A stretch of 64,000 bases of DNA from Tabrizicola sp. (GTDB lineage: Bacteria; Pseudomonadota; Alphaproteobacteria; Rhodobacterales; Rhodobacteraceae), in contig NZ_JAUCZH010000008.1 of the NCBI RefSeq assembly GCF_030373185.1, forward strand, positions 217,606 to 281,605, read 5' to 3'. This document shows, one piece after another, positions 41,676 through 51,830 of the stretch. How positions within the stretch are numbered: position 1 is the stretch's first letter; each line of letters starts with the position of its first letter. The position numbers were made by a program, and so were the translations under genes. The notes under the pieces were generated by a model. It was not told the origin of the DNA, searched no databases, and worked only from the letters and a program-made list of their open reading frames with translations.

Positions 41676-42758
41676 ATGAGCGCCGGAATTGACCTAGAAA
41701 ACGTCTGCTGCGATTTCGGCACCTTCCGGGCGGTCGACAATGCCAATGTCTCGATCAAACCGGGGGAGTTCTTTTCCTTTCTTGGCCCCTCTGGCTGCGG
41801 CAAGACGACGATCCTGCGCATGGTGTCGGGGTTCATCGAGCCGACACAGGGCGTGATCCGCATTGGCGGCACCGATGTGAAAGGCACCCGCCCGAACCAG
41901 CGTCCCACAGCGCTGATCTTCCAGAACCTGGCGCTGTTTCCGCTGATGCCGATCTGGGAAAACATCTCTTTCGGGCTGGAAGTGCGGGGCGTCGACAAGG
42001 CCACCCGCCGCAAGAAGGCCGAGGATCTCTTGACGCTGGTCGACCTGCCGGGTGCTGCCGACAAGATGGTAAGCCAGCTTTCAGGGGGCCAGAAGCAGCG
42101 CGTGGCGATTGCCCGGGCGCTTGCGGTCGAACCGCAGGTCATGCTGCTGGACGAACCGCTGTCCGCGCTTGACCTGAAGCTGCGCCAGCACATGCGGGCC
42201 GAACTTCGTGCCATCCAGAAGCGGACGGGCGTGACCTTCATCTACATCACCCATGATCAGGGTGAGGCCTTGGCGATGTCGGACCGCGTTGGCGTCATGA
42301 GCCAGGGCCGCATCCAGCAGATCGCCGACCCGCGTGAGATCTACAACAACCCGGTGAACGGCTTTGTCGCCAGCTTTGTGGGCGAAAACAACATCTTCGA
42401 GGGGGAGGTGGAAACGTCCGCCTCAGACATGGCCCGCTTTTCCACAGCCCATGGCACCTTTCGCGCCCGGCTGGGTGACCTTGGCGAAAACAAGCGGGCG
42501 AAGCTTTATGTCCGGCCGGAACACACGCTGTTGTCGGCCACCGCGACGGCGGAAAACGCGATTCCGATCACCGTTGGCGACGTGTCGTTCGAGGGCAACT
42601 TCATCGCCGTCCATGCCGTCAGCGAAACCGGGGCGCATCTGACCTCGGAAATTCGCAACGATGGCTCGGCCACGGTGCCGGAAAAAGGGGCCAAGCTGTT
42701 CATGACCTTTGATGCAGCCCGCGCCTCGATCCTGCCCGACGCGAATGTGAGGGGCTGA
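41676..42758 (+). CDS. ABC transporter ATP-binding protein, PotA-like
   Basis: FFSFLGPSGCGKTTILRMVSGF...LSGGQKQRVAIARALAVEPQVMLLDEPLSALD. Confidence 0.93.
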   Translation: MSAGIDLENVCCDFGTFRAVDNANVSIKPGEFFSFLGPSGCGKTTILRMVSGFIEPTQGVIRIGGTDVKGTRPNQRPTALIFQNLALFPLMPIWENISFGLEVRGVDKATRRKKAEDLLTLVDLPGAADKMVSQLSGGQKQRVAIARALAVEPQVMLLDEPLSALDLKLRQHMRAELRAIQKRTGVTFIYITHDQGEALAMSDRVGVMSQGRIQQIADPREIYNNPVNGFVASFVGENNIFEGEVETSASDMARFSTAHGTFRARLGDLGENKRAKLYVRPEHTLLSATATAENAIPITVGDVSFEGNFIAVHAVSETGAHLTSEIRNDGSATVPEKGAKLFMTFDAARASILPDANVRG

Positions 42759-42762
42759 CGTC

Positions 42763-43689
42763 ATGCAGGACATGCTGCGCCGCTACGGCCTTGGCCTGAC
42801 GCTGACGATCTGCCTTCTGGTCGCGTTCTGGCTGGTGGTGCTGGTGATCGTGCCGAACATCACTTTGTTTGAGCAAAGTTTCCGCCCCTATCTGCCAGTG
42901 GTCGAGGTGGGCGGCCCGCGCGACACTTACAGCTTCAACAACTACCTCAAGGTCTTTGACGGCCTTGTGCAGAAAAGCCTGTTCGGGATCAGCTTCATGA
43001 TCCCGGTGCATGTCTACACCTTCGGGCTGACGATCTTCTATTCCATGCTGGTGACGGTTATCTGCTTCGCCATGGCATATCCCCTGGCCTATTACATGGC
43101 CAAGATCGTCAACCCCCGCTCGCTGCCGACGCTGATCCTGCTGTTGTTCATCCCACTTTGGGTGTCCGAGGTGCTGCGGGCCTTTGCGTGGTGGATCATC
43201 CTTGCCTTCCGAGGCCCGCTCAATGCCCTTCTGCTGTGGATCGGCGCGATTGAAGACCCGATCCGCTGGACGAACATGGGCTATACCGGTGTCGTGGTCG
43301 GCCTGATCTACACCTATGTCCTGTTCATGCTGTTTCCGGTCTACAACGCGATCCAGTCGCTGGACACCAACCAGATCGAGGCCGCTGAAGACCTTGGCGC
43401 GCCGTGGTGGAAGATTCACTGGCGGATCGTGCTGCCCCATTCCAAGCCCGGCATCGCCTCGGGCTCGGTCATCGTGTTCATGCTGTCGGCGGGGTCACTT
43501 CTGGTGCCGTCGATCCTTGGCTCCACCACCTCGCAATGGTTTACCCAGACCATTGACCAGTGGTTCAAGGATGCGCTCGACTGGAACACGGCCAGCGCCT
43601 ACGCCTTCCTTCTGCTTCTTCTTTGCACCGTCTTCGTGACCATCGCGATGTGGGTGTTCAAGGTAAAGCTTTCCGACATCGCGAAATAG
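42763..43689 (+). CDS. ABC transporter permease, PotB-like
   Basis: Hydrophobic; EAAEDLGAPWWKIHWRIVLPHSKPGIASG EAA loop. Confidence 0.9.
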   Translation: MQDMLRRYGLGLTLTICLLVAFWLVVLVIVPNITLFEQSFRPYLPVVEVGGPRDTYSFNNYLKVFDGLVQKSLFGISFMIPVHVYTFGLTIFYSMLVTVICFAMAYPLAYYMAKIVNPRSLPTLILLLFIPLWVSEVLRAFAWWIILAFRGPLNALLLWIGAIEDPIRWTNMGYTGVVVGLIYTYVLFMLFPVYNAIQSLDTNQIEAAEDLGAPWWKIHWRIVLPHSKPGIASGSVIVFMLSAGSLLVPSILGSTTSQWFTQTIDQWFKDALDWNTASAYAFLLLLLCTVFVTIAMWVFKVKLSDIAK

Positions 43690-43701
43690 GAGAGGGAGGT
43701 C

Positions 43702-44574
43702 ATGCACAAATTCCGCCAGAACCTCGCGCATCTCTACATGCTGCTGTTTGTCTTCTACCTGCTGGCGCCGCTGGTGGTGATGTCGGGGGCTGCGTTCAAC
43801 GATTCCAAACTGCCGTCGATCGTGCCGTGGAAGGGCTGGACCACCATGTGGTTCAGCGAGATGATCTCGGATCAGCGGATGATGCTGGCTTTTGGCAACA
43901 CGCTTTGGGTTGCGGTGGCCGTTGCGGTCATTTCCATCATCGTTGGCACGGCCAGCGCCATCCTGATCAACTCGGTTTCAGGCCGGGCCAGAACGGTGCT
44001 TTACGGGATGATGATCTCGACCATCCTGATCCCCGGTATCGTCATCGGCATCTCGACCATGATCATGTGGACCAAACTTGGCGGGGCGCTGTTCGGGCCG
44101 GGTGGCAAGCCGTGGCCGTTCATTCCCGGCCTGCATCTCAGCGTGCTGGGGCAGGTCAGCTATATCGCCGCGATGGTGATGCTTCTGGTGCTGGCGCGGC
44201 TGCAAAGCTTTGACTCCGGGTTGGAGGAAGCGGCACTGGACCTTGGCGCAAGCCACGCGCAGGTGATGCGGCGCATCCTGTTGCCGCATCTTTACCCCGC
44301 CATCGGGGCGGGGGGGGCAGTGGCCTTCTTCCAGTCGATCGAGAACTTCAACGTGACCCAGTTCACCAGAGGGGGGGCGGATACATTGACAGTCTATGTC
44401 TTCTCCAAGGTCCGTGCAGGAATCACCCCCACGATCAACGCGCTGGCTTTCCTGCTGATCGTGGTGACCCTGTTGCTTGCGGTCCTTTACGAAGTGAACC
44501 GCCGCCGTCGCGCAAGGATTGAAGCTGCACGAGAGGCCGAGGCCCGCCGCGCCGAAGAGGCGCTTCTGATCTAG
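43702..44574 (+). CDS. ABC transporter permease, PotC-like
   Basis: Hydrophobic; EEAALDLGASHAQVMRRILLPHLYPAIGAG EAA loop. Confidence 0.9.
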   Translation: MHKFRQNLAHLYMLLFVFYLLAPLVVMSGAAFNDSKLPSIVPWKGWTTMWFSEMISDQRMMLAFGNTLWVAVAVAVISIIVGTASAILINSVSGRARTVLYGMMISTILIPGIVIGISTMIMWTKLGGALFGPGGKPWPFIPGLHLSVLGQVSYIAAMVMLLVLARLQSFDSGLEEAALDLGASHAQVMRRILLPHLYPAIGAGGAVAFFQSIENFNVTQFTRGGADTLTVYVFSKVRAGITPTINALAFLLIVVTLLLAVLYEVNRRRRARIEAAREAEARRAEEALLI

Positions 44575-44628
44575 GAAGGTTGCGTCACATCGTCCCGCGG
44601 CCCTGACACAGGGGCCGTGGGACGGGTG

Positions 44629-45450
44629 TCAAAGCCCAGCCAGAACCGCCTCGCACAAGGGCGATGCCGGGTCTTCCAGCGCGTCGATCACATCAAAATG
44701 GTGCTTGCCGGGGTCTGGCGTCCACGGGCAGTCCCATTCTTCGGCCAGAACCCGCGCCTGCCACAGGAAGGCGGGGCGTTCCCCGGCCCCCACCCAGACA
44801 TGCGCCGCCACTTCGGGCCGCAAGGCAAGCCGTGCCGGGCTTTCGCGGGCAGCCTCATCCGCGTCAATCCCAAGGACATCATTCATCGCCGTTGCCTGAA
44901 GCGGCCCCAGTTCCGTGAGTGGCGAGATTGGCACCACGCGGTCCAGTCGCCCCGTTTGATCGGCGCAAGCCATCCGCGCGGCCAGATGGCCGCCAGCGGA
45001 ATGTCCGGTCACCACAAGTGGCCCGGAAAACTGTCCCCTCGCCCAGTCGCAGACCCGGGCAATCTCGGCCGTGATTGCGGCGATGCGGGCGTCTGGCGCA
45101 AGCGTGTAGGATGGCATCACCACCCGGAACCCGCGCGCCAGCGGCCCGGCAGCCAGATGCGACCAGAGGCTGCGATCAAAGGCCTTCCAGTAGCCGCCAT
45201 GCACAAAGATCACAGTGCCGCGCGGATCGGTTTCGGGGGCGAACAGGTCCAGCCTCTGCCGTTCCTCGCTGCCATAGGCGATGTGGCCCTGAAGCCGATG
45301 CCCAAGTGCGGTGCGGAAAGCCGCAGCCTTGGCCGCCCAGTGGGCAGGATAGTCGGCCCCGCCGGGAATGAAGTCACCGTTGGCATAGTCGCGGTCGGGA
45401 TCGGGCCAGCGATAGGGTGGGGTGGTCACATCACCGCCCCGATCTGCCAC
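44629..45450 (-). CDS. alpha/beta hydrolase (kynurenine formamidase-like)
   Basis: GTVIFVHGGYWKAFDRSLWSHLAAGPLARGFRVVMPSY...VVTGHSAGGHLAARMA. Confidence 0.82.
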   Translation of the reverse strand: MADRGGDVTTPPYRWPDPDRDYANGDFIPGGADYPAHWAAKAAAFRTALGHRLQGHIAYGSEERQRLDLFAPETDPRGTVIFVHGGYWKAFDRSLWSHLAAGPLARGFRVVMPSYTLAPDARIAAITAEIARVCDWARGQFSGPLVVTGHSAGGHLAARMACADQTGRLDRVVPISPLTELGPLQATAMNDVLGIDADEAARESPARLALRPEVAAHVWVGAGERPAFLWQARVLAEEWDCPWTPDPGKHHFDVIDALEDPASPLCEAVLAGL

Positions 45451-46937
45451 GGCACGAACTCGGCCCCGCCAAAGCCAAGCTCTTCGGACAGGGTCTGTTC
45501 GCCGCTGGCCACGGCGATGATCTTGGCAAGGATCTCTTCGCCCTTGGCCGCGATGCTGGTGCCGTCAAGGATATCGCCGCAGTTGATGTCCATGTCTTCT
45601 TTCATCCGGCCATACATCTCGGAATTGGTGGCCAGCTTGATGCAGGGGCTGGGCTTGTAGCCCGAGACCGACCCGCGCCCGGTGGTGAAGACGATCAGAG
45701 TTGCTCCGGACGCGATCTGCCCAGTGACCGAACAGGGGTCATAGCCGGGGCTGTCCATATATGTGAAACCGGGCGAGGTGATGGGTTCGGCGAACTTGTA
45801 GACACCCGAAAGCGGTGCGGTCCCGCCCTTGGCTACGGCACCAAGGCTTTTCTCAAGGATCGTGGTCAGCCCGCCGCGCTTGTTGCCGGGGCTGGGGTTG
45901 TTGTCCATCTCGCCGCCGTTCCTTGCGGTGTAGTCCTCCCACCAGCGGATGCGTTCCAAAAGCCGCTCGCCCACTTCGGGGCTGACTGCGCGGCGGGTCA
46001 GCAAGTGTTCGGCCCCGTAGATTTCCGGCGTTTCCGACAGGATCGTGGTGCCGCCCATCCGGACCAGCAGGTCAGACGCATGGCCAAGTGCCGGGTTGGC
46101 GGTGATCCCCGAATAGCCGTCAGAGCCGCCGCATTGCAGCCCGACCATCAGTTTCGACACCGGGGCCGGTGCGCGCACCGCTTGCCCCGCAACCTTGGCC
46201 ATCTCGCGCAGCACTTTCAGCGCGCGGTCAATCGTCGCCCGCGTCCCGCCTTCGCCCTGAATGGTCATGTAGCGGAAATTGCCATCCGGGCGCAGGCGGC
46301 CCTGGCCCACAAGGTCCGGCACCTGCATCACTTCGCAGCCAAGCCCGACCAGCAGGATGCCGCCGAAATTGGGGTTCCGCGCGTAGCCTTTCAGCGTCCG
46401 CATCAAGGTCTCGTAGCCCTCATTCACCCCCGACATGCCGCAGCCGGTGGAATGGACGATCGGCACCACCCCATCAAGCCCGGGGACACCAAGGATCTCG
46501 GGGTCTTTCTCGGCCGCCTCGGCGATAAAGCGGGCGACGGAGCCGGAACAGTTCACCGATGTCAGGATGCCCAGATAGTTCCGGGTTCCCACCGATCCAT
46601 CCGCGCGGTGAAACCCCATGAAGCTGCGCGGCTCCAGCGGGGGCAGGGGGCGACATTCCGCGCCGATGGCATAATCGCTGGAATGTGGCCCCATCCCAAG
46701 GTTGTGGCTGTGGATATGCGCGCCTGCCGGAACATCCTCGGTCGCCTGCCCGATGATCTGGCCATAGCGGATCACCTGTTCACCCTTGGCAATCGGGCGG
46801 ACGGCGATCTTGTGGCCGCGCGGCACCGGACCGGGCAAGGGGACGTCAATTTCCGTTACGGCGCTGCCTGCGGCCAGATCCTGCAAAGCAATGACCAGAT
46901 TGTCGGCCGGATGCAGCCGGATCACCCCTTCAGCCAT
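45426..46937 (-). CDS. UxaA family sugar-acid dehydratase (altronate dehydratase-like)
   Basis: VIRLHPADNLVIALQDLAAGSAVTEI...GAHIHSHNL...FMGFHRADGSVGTRNYLGILTSVNCSGSVA...GGSDGYSGITANPALG. Confidence 0.9.
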   Translation of the reverse strand: MAEGVIRLHPADNLVIALQDLAAGSAVTEIDVPLPGPVPRGHKIAVRPIAKGEQVIRYGQIIGQATEDVPAGAHIHSHNLGMGPHSSDYAIGAECRPLPPLEPRSFMGFHRADGSVGTRNYLGILTSVNCSGSVARFIAEAAEKDPEILGVPGLDGVVPIVHSTGCGMSGVNEGYETLMRTLKGYARNPNFGGILLVGLGCEVMQVPDLVGQGRLRPDGNFRYMTIQGEGGTRATIDRALKVLREMAKVAGQAVRAPAPVSKLMVGLQCGGSDGYSGITANPALGHASDLLVRMGGTTILSETPEIYGAEHLLTRRAVSPEVGERLLERIRWWEDYTARNGGEMDNNPSPGNKRGGLTTILEKSLGAVAKGGTAPLSGVYKFAEPITSPGFTYMDSPGYDPCSVTGQIASGATLIVFTTGRGSVSGYKPSPCIKLATNSEMYGRMKEDMDINCGDILDGTSIAAKGEEILAKIIAVASGEQTLSEELGFGGAEFVPWQIGAVM

Positions 46938-46972
46938 GTCAGCCCCTTCCTTGACAGCGCGGCACAGTCGCC

Positions 46973-46990
46973 TAACATGTTAGCATGTTA
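46973..46990. promoter_or_regulatory. GntR-regulon operator A
   Basis: TAACATGTTAGCATGTTA between uxaA-like and gntR. Confidence 0.7.
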
Positions 46991-47716
46991 CAACCAGCCG
47001 CCCTCAGCAAACAAGACCCCAGCGCTACCCGACGGTTGCGGCCCTTGGCTGACTATTCCGGGTCGCTGGGTCAGCGCGTCTATCAGACCCTGCGCGAGTC
47101 GATCCTGTCGCTGGCCTACCGTCCCGGAGAAATCCTTCGCAAGCCCGATATCTGTGAGGCGCTTGGCGTCAGCCGCAGCCCGGTTGCCGATGCTGTTGCC
47201 CGGCTTCAGGCCGAGGGGTTGGTGGATGTGGTGCCGCAGGCGGGAACCTTCGTTGCCCGCTTCTCGATGCAGGAAATCCGCGAAGGTGCCTTTCTGCGCG
47301 AGGCGATCGAGGTCGCTGCTATCGAGCGGGTTGCCGCTATCATAACGGATGACCAGTTGCAGCTGCTTCGCCGCAATCTGACCGTGCAGGCAGCCCTGGT
47401 GGCCGATGCCGATATTCCGGGCTTTTATGCGATGGACGCGGCGATGCACGAACTTCTGCTGTCGCTTACCGGCTTTCCCCGGTTGGCGCAGGTGTCTGAA
47501 ACCGCCTGGCTTCATGTCAACCGCGCGCGCCAGTTGATCCTGCCGGTGCCGGGCCGGATTCAGGCGACTCTGGCTGAACATCAAGCCATTCTGGCTGCGC
47601 TTGAAACACGGGATCCCGTCGCCGCACGGACGGCGGTCCAATCGCATCTGCGCCAGCTTGTCACCTACCTTGAACCGTTGGAACGTGACCGCCCCGACCT
47701 TTTCAATCCCACCTGA
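46985..47716 (+). CDS. GntR family transcriptional regulator (FadR/FCD type)
   Basis: GQRVYQTLRESILSLAYRPGEILRKPDICEALGVSRSPVADAVARLQAEGLVDVVPQAGTFVARF. Confidence 0.93.
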   Translation: MLQPAALSKQDPSATRRLRPLADYSGSLGQRVYQTLRESILSLAYRPGEILRKPDICEALGVSRSPVADAVARLQAEGLVDVVPQAGTFVARFSMQEIREGAFLREAIEVAAIERVAAIITDDQLQLLRRNLTVQAALVADADIPGFYAMDAAMHELLLSLTGFPRLAQVSETAWLHVNRARQLILPVPGRIQATLAEHQAILAALETRDPVAARTAVQSHLRQLVTYLEPLERDRPDLFNPT

Positions 47717-47722
47717 GGTGTC

Positions 47723-48718
47723 ATGACCCCGCCGGCCCCCCCCCGCCCCAATCGTCTGCGCCCAAATCGCCTTCGTTATGCTGCGCGGCTGAATGCCTTC
47801 AAGGTCAAGGGCGGGACTGTGGCCGACATGATCGCAGGCGCGGGCCGTGTCGGGGGGGTTACCGCCGCAGACCTGAATTATCCGGATCACTTCGCGGCGC
47901 ACGACACCGCTGCCCTGTCAAATCTGCTGGCGGATCAGGGGATGGTGCTGAATGGTCTTGCCCTGCGCTATTACACCGAAGACGGCTTCAAGCTTGGGGC
48001 CTTTACCCACCCCGACGCCACCATCCGGCGCGCCGCGATTGACCTTACGAAGCGCGGCATTGACGCCTGCGCCGCGATGGGCGGCACGCAGATGACGCTC
48101 TGGATGGGGCAGGACGGTTTTGACTACAGTTTTCAGGCCGACTACGGGCGGATGTGGGATGACACCATCGCCGCACTGGCCGAAGTTGCCGACCACAACC
48201 CGACCATCGACATCGCCGTCGAATACAAACCGAACGAGCCGCGCGCCCATTCCCTGATGCCTGACATGGCGACCACCCTTTTGGCACTGGATGAGGTGGC
48301 ACGCCCGAATACCGGCGTCACACTTGACTTTGCCCATATGCTTTACGCTGGCGAGATGCCCGCCAAGGCCGCCATGCTGGCCGCCCGCAAAAGCCGGATC
48401 CTTGGCCTTCACCTGAATGACGGCTACGGCAAGCGTGACGATGGCTTGATCGCGGGCAGCGTGCATCCGGTGCAGACGGTGGAGCTTCTGGTCGCCATGC
48501 TGCGTGCCGGCTACGCGGGGGTGATCTACTTCGACACCTTCCCCGATCATTCGGGCATCGACCCGGTGGCCGAATCGCGGGCGAACATCCGGTTGACCGA
48601 CCGGCTGCTGGATGTGGCGCATCAATTGGCCGACGATCCGGCCCTTGCGGCAGCCCAAAGCCGTCAGGATGCCGCCGCCGCGACCACGCTTGTCATGGCG
48701 GCCCTCATCGGGGCGTAA
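47723..48718 (+). CDS. TIM-barrel sugar isomerase/epimerase family protein
   Basis: LRYAARLNAFKVKG...IDIAVEYKPNEPRAHSLMPDMATTLLALDEVARPNTGVTLDFAHMLYAGE...IYFDTFPDH. Confidence 0.82.
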   Translation: MTPPAPPRPNRLRPNRLRYAARLNAFKVKGGTVADMIAGAGRVGGVTAADLNYPDHFAAHDTAALSNLLADQGMVLNGLALRYYTEDGFKLGAFTHPDATIRRAAIDLTKRGIDACAAMGGTQMTLWMGQDGFDYSFQADYGRMWDDTIAALAEVADHNPTIDIAVEYKPNEPRAHSLMPDMATTLLALDEVARPNTGVTLDFAHMLYAGEMPAKAAMLAARKSRILGLHLNDGYGKRDDGLIAGSVHPVQTVELLVAMLRAGYAGVIYFDTFPDHSGIDPVAESRANIRLTDRLLDVAHQLADDPALAAAQSRQDAAAATTLVMAALIGA

Positions 48719-48870
48719 GGCATTGCAACGGGATTTGCGCGCTGGCCCTTGCCAGATGCATACCATCGCCTACCATCCTGCACGCACGCAGCCTTACTGA
48801 CGCTTACCCATGTCCCGTTCCAACCCAATCCTTCCGACAGCGCCCGTCCTTCCATGCCCGAGCAGTCAAG

Positions 48871-49770
48871 ATGCCGTCTGATCCAGTCCTCATCTGTGCC
48901 GGGTCGCTGCATCACGATGTGATCGTCGGCGCCCCCGCACTTCCCCGCGTTGATCAGACCCTGACCGGCAGTTCCGTCCGCTATGCCTTTGGTGGCAAGG
49001 GCGGCAATCAGGCCGCCGCCGCCGCCCGCGCCGGAGCCGAGGTTCACATGGCTGGTGCTGTCGGTTCAGACGATCTTGCCATGACGCTGCGCGCGGCGCT
49101 CGACGCGGCCGGGGTCCGTCGGTCCGGTGTGCAGACCCATCCCGGACCCTCTGGCATGTCGGTGGCGATCTCGCTGCCGGACGGATCTTACGGCGCGGTC
49201 ATCGTTTCGGGGGCCAACCTGTTGTTGCGTCCCGAAGCGGTCCAGTTTCCCAGGGATTGTGCGCTGATGCTTTTGCAGTCCGAGATTTCCGAGGTCGCAA
49301 ACCTGACATTTGCCCGCCGCGCCCGGGAGGCCGGCATGGCGATCGTGCTGAACGCGGCACCCGCGCGCCCGGTCGCACCGGAACTGCTGGCCCTGACCGA
49401 CCTTCTGGTCGTCAACCGGGGCGAAGCGGCGGATATTCTGGGTCGCCCGGAACAGGGCATCGACGCCACCCGCGCCGCCGAGGATCTGGCGGCGGTGGGT
49501 CCGGCTGCCGTCATCGTCACGCTTGGGGCTGAGGGTCTGGTCATTTCCCATCAGGGGCGGCTTACGATCCAACCCGCCCAGCGGGTAAAGGTCGTGTCCA
49601 GCCATGGCGCCGGGGATGCTTTCATCGGGGCGCTTGCCGCGGAATGGGCGCGCGGTGCCAGCCTTGATGCCGCTGCGGCCTTCGGTCAGACCGCAGCCGC
49701 GCTTCTGGTCAGCATGACCCCGGGCGAACGGCAAGCCATCACCGAAGCCGCCATCCGGGCGCGTATGTAA
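48871..49770 (+). CDS. PfkB family sugar kinase (ribokinase-like), copy 1
   Basis: SVRYAFGGKGGNQAAAAARAGAEVHMAGAVGSDDLA...HGAGDAFIGALAAEWARG. Confidence 0.9.
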   Translation: MPSDPVLICAGSLHHDVIVGAPALPRVDQTLTGSSVRYAFGGKGGNQAAAAARAGAEVHMAGAVGSDDLAMTLRAALDAAGVRRSGVQTHPGPSGMSVAISLPDGSYGAVIVSGANLLLRPEAVQFPRDCALMLLQSEISEVANLTFARRAREAGMAIVLNAAPARPVAPELLALTDLLVVNRGEAADILGRPEQGIDATRAAEDLAAVGPAAVIVTLGAEGLVISHQGRLTIQPAQRVKVVSSHGAGDAFIGALAAEWARGASLDAAAAFGQTAAALLVSMTPGERQAITEAAIRARM

Positions 49771-49909
49771 GCCCCCCAGGTCTTTCCCTGATCCAAATAT
49801 CCCCGCCGGAGGCAGCGGAGCCAAGCGGCCACACGGCCGCGCCAGCGACCTGAAAGGCTTGCGGCCGGAAAGGCCGCTCTGCATGGCAACAGTTGGGAAG
49901 GGCGCTTGC

Positions 49910-50926
49910 CTAGGCGATCAGACCCTCGGCCTCCAGTTCCTGCCACAGCGCTTCGGGAACCTTGGCCCCTGCCGCTCGGATATTGCTGTCCATCTCGGCC
50001 AGCCCCTGCCCGCCGGGGATCACGCTGACCACCGCCGGATGGCGCAGCGGGAACTGGAACGCCGCATCCACCAACCGGATGCCATGGCCTTCGCAGATGC
50101 CTTGCAGCCGCGTGGTGCGGGCAAGGATGTCTTCGGGGGCCGGGGCATAGTTGTAATGCGCCCCCGGTCGTGGCCCGGTGGCAAGGATACCCGAGTTGTA
50201 TGGCCCCCCGATCACCACGCCCACGCCCTGTGCCGCCGCCCGGTCCATGAAACCCGCAGCACCCTGTTCCAGCAGCGTATAGCGCCCGGCCAGAAGGAAG
50301 ATGTCGAACTCGCCGTGGTTCAGCAGCCAGTCGCAAGGCTCCCATTCGTTCACACCCGCGCCAAAGCCCGCGATCACGCCCTCGTCGCGCAGCCGGGTCA
50401 GCGCCCGGTAGCCACCTGCCATGAATTCGGCCAGCCGCGCGGCCCTTGCCGATTCTGACCCATGGGTAAAGATATCAAGATCATGGACATAAAGGATATC
50501 CACCCGGTCCAGCCCCAGTCGTTCCAGACTGGCCTCAAAGCTGCGCAAGACCCCGTCGTGGCTATAGTCGAACCGCTCCTTGCGCGATGGCACGTCGATC
50601 CATTTGCCCGCCCCGTCCCCATTGCCGGGCGGCACGGCTGACAGCAGCCGCCCGACCTTGGTAGAGATCACATATTGATCCCGTGGCTTGCCGCGCAGGA
50701 AATGGTTGATCCGCGTCTCTGACAGGCCCAGCCCGTAAAGCGGTGCGGTGTCGAAATAGCGCACACCTGCGGTCCATGCCGCATCGAGCACCGCTTGCGC
50801 CTCGGCTTCGCTGATCGCCTTGAAAAGGTTGCCCAAGGGTGCCGCGCCAAAGCCCAGTTCGGTGAAGGACAATCCTGCCGCCCCTTGCCGGTTCCCGCGC
50901 CCGTTCCACTGTCGTCTTGCCTGCAT
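49910..50926 (-). CDS. aldo/keto reductase (aldose/L-fucose dehydrogenase-like)
   Basis: LSFTELGFGAAPLGNLFKAISEAEAQAVLDAAWTAGVRYFDTAPLYGLGLSETRINHFL...VDILYVHDLD. Confidence 0.88.
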   Translation of the reverse strand: MQARRQWNGRGNRQGAAGLSFTELGFGAAPLGNLFKAISEAEAQAVLDAAWTAGVRYFDTAPLYGLGLSETRINHFLRGKPRDQYVISTKVGRLLSAVPPGNGDGAGKWIDVPSRKERFDYSHDGVLRSFEASLERLGLDRVDILYVHDLDIFTHGSESARAARLAEFMAGGYRALTRLRDEGVIAGFGAGVNEWEPCDWLLNHGEFDIFLLAGRYTLLEQGAAGFMDRAAAQGVGVVIGGPYNSGILATGPRPGAHYNYAPAPEDILARTTRLQGICEGHGIRLVDAAFQFPLRHPAVVSVIPGGQGLAEMDSNIRAAGAKVPEALWQELEAEGLIA

Positions 50927-50944
50927 GCCTGCCTCCGCCATTGC

Positions 50945-50962
50945 TGACATGCTAGTATGTTG
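50945..50962. promoter_or_regulatory. GntR-regulon operator B
   Basis: TGACATGCTAGTATGTTG between divergent aldo/keto reductase and btpA-like genes. Confidence 0.7.
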
Positions 50963-51017
50963 CACCCTTCCAGACCACCCGCTTTCACGCTAGCCTTGCG
51001 GCAAGGGGGAGTGAATC

Positions 51018-51830
51018 ATGACACGTTTCGAACAGGTCTTCGGGCAGAAAAAACCCGTCATCGCGATGGTGCATCTTGGCGCGATGCCCGGCACGCCGCT
51101 GCATGATGCGGCAGGCGGGGTCGAGGCGATCTTGCAAGGGGCCGCTGCCGATCTTGCCGCCCTTCAGGCCGCCGGGGTTGATGCGGTAATGTTCGGCAAC
51201 GAAAATGACCGCCCGTATGAGCTGAAGGTTGACGCCGCATCCACCGCGACGATGGCCTATGTCATCGGCCGTTTGCGCGACCGGATCACCGTGCCGTTCG
51301 GGGTCAATGTGCTGTGGGATCCGATGGCCAGCATGGCGCTTGCCGCCGCCACCGGGGCGGCCTTCCTGCGCGAGATCTTCACCGGCACATACGCCAGCGA
51401 CATGGGCCTTTGGGCGCCTGATGCAGGTGCCGCCCGCCGCTATGGCTCGCGGATCGGCGCGGGCAATGTGGCCACGCTTTACAACGTCTCCGCTGAATTC
51501 GCAGGCTCGCTTGACCCCCGGCCTTTGCCGGACCGGGCGCGGTCGGCCGTGTTTTCCTCGATCCCCGATGCGGTGCTGGTGTCGGGCGCAATCACCGGCG
51601 AGGCGGCGCGGATGGAAGATCTGGAGGCGGTCAAGCGCGTGTTGCCGACGACTCCCGTCCTTGCCAACACCGGGGTCAAGCACGCCACTGTGGCCGATGT
51701 GCTGAGCATCGCGGATGGCTGTATCGTCGGATCGGCACTGAAGGTCGGGGGCGACACATGGGCCGCTGTGGACCCCGACCGCGCCAAGGATTTCATGGAC
51801 CGTGTCCGCGCAGCGCGGGGCGGCAAATGA
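51018..51830 (+). CDS. BtpA/SgcQ family protein
   Basis: KPVIAMVHLGAMPGTPLHDAAGGVEAILQGAAADLAALQAAGVDAVMFGNENDRPY...VLVSGAITGE...VGSALKVGG. Confidence 0.9.
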   Translation: MTRFEQVFGQKKPVIAMVHLGAMPGTPLHDAAGGVEAILQGAAADLAALQAAGVDAVMFGNENDRPYELKVDAASTATMAYVIGRLRDRITVPFGVNVLWDPMASMALAAATGAAFLREIFTGTYASDMGLWAPDAGAARRYGSRIGAGNVATLYNVSAEFAGSLDPRPLPDRARSAVFSSIPDAVLVSGAITGEAARMEDLEAVKRVLPTTPVLANTGVKHATVADVLSIADGCIVGSALKVGGDTWAAVDPDRAKDFMDRVRAARGGK

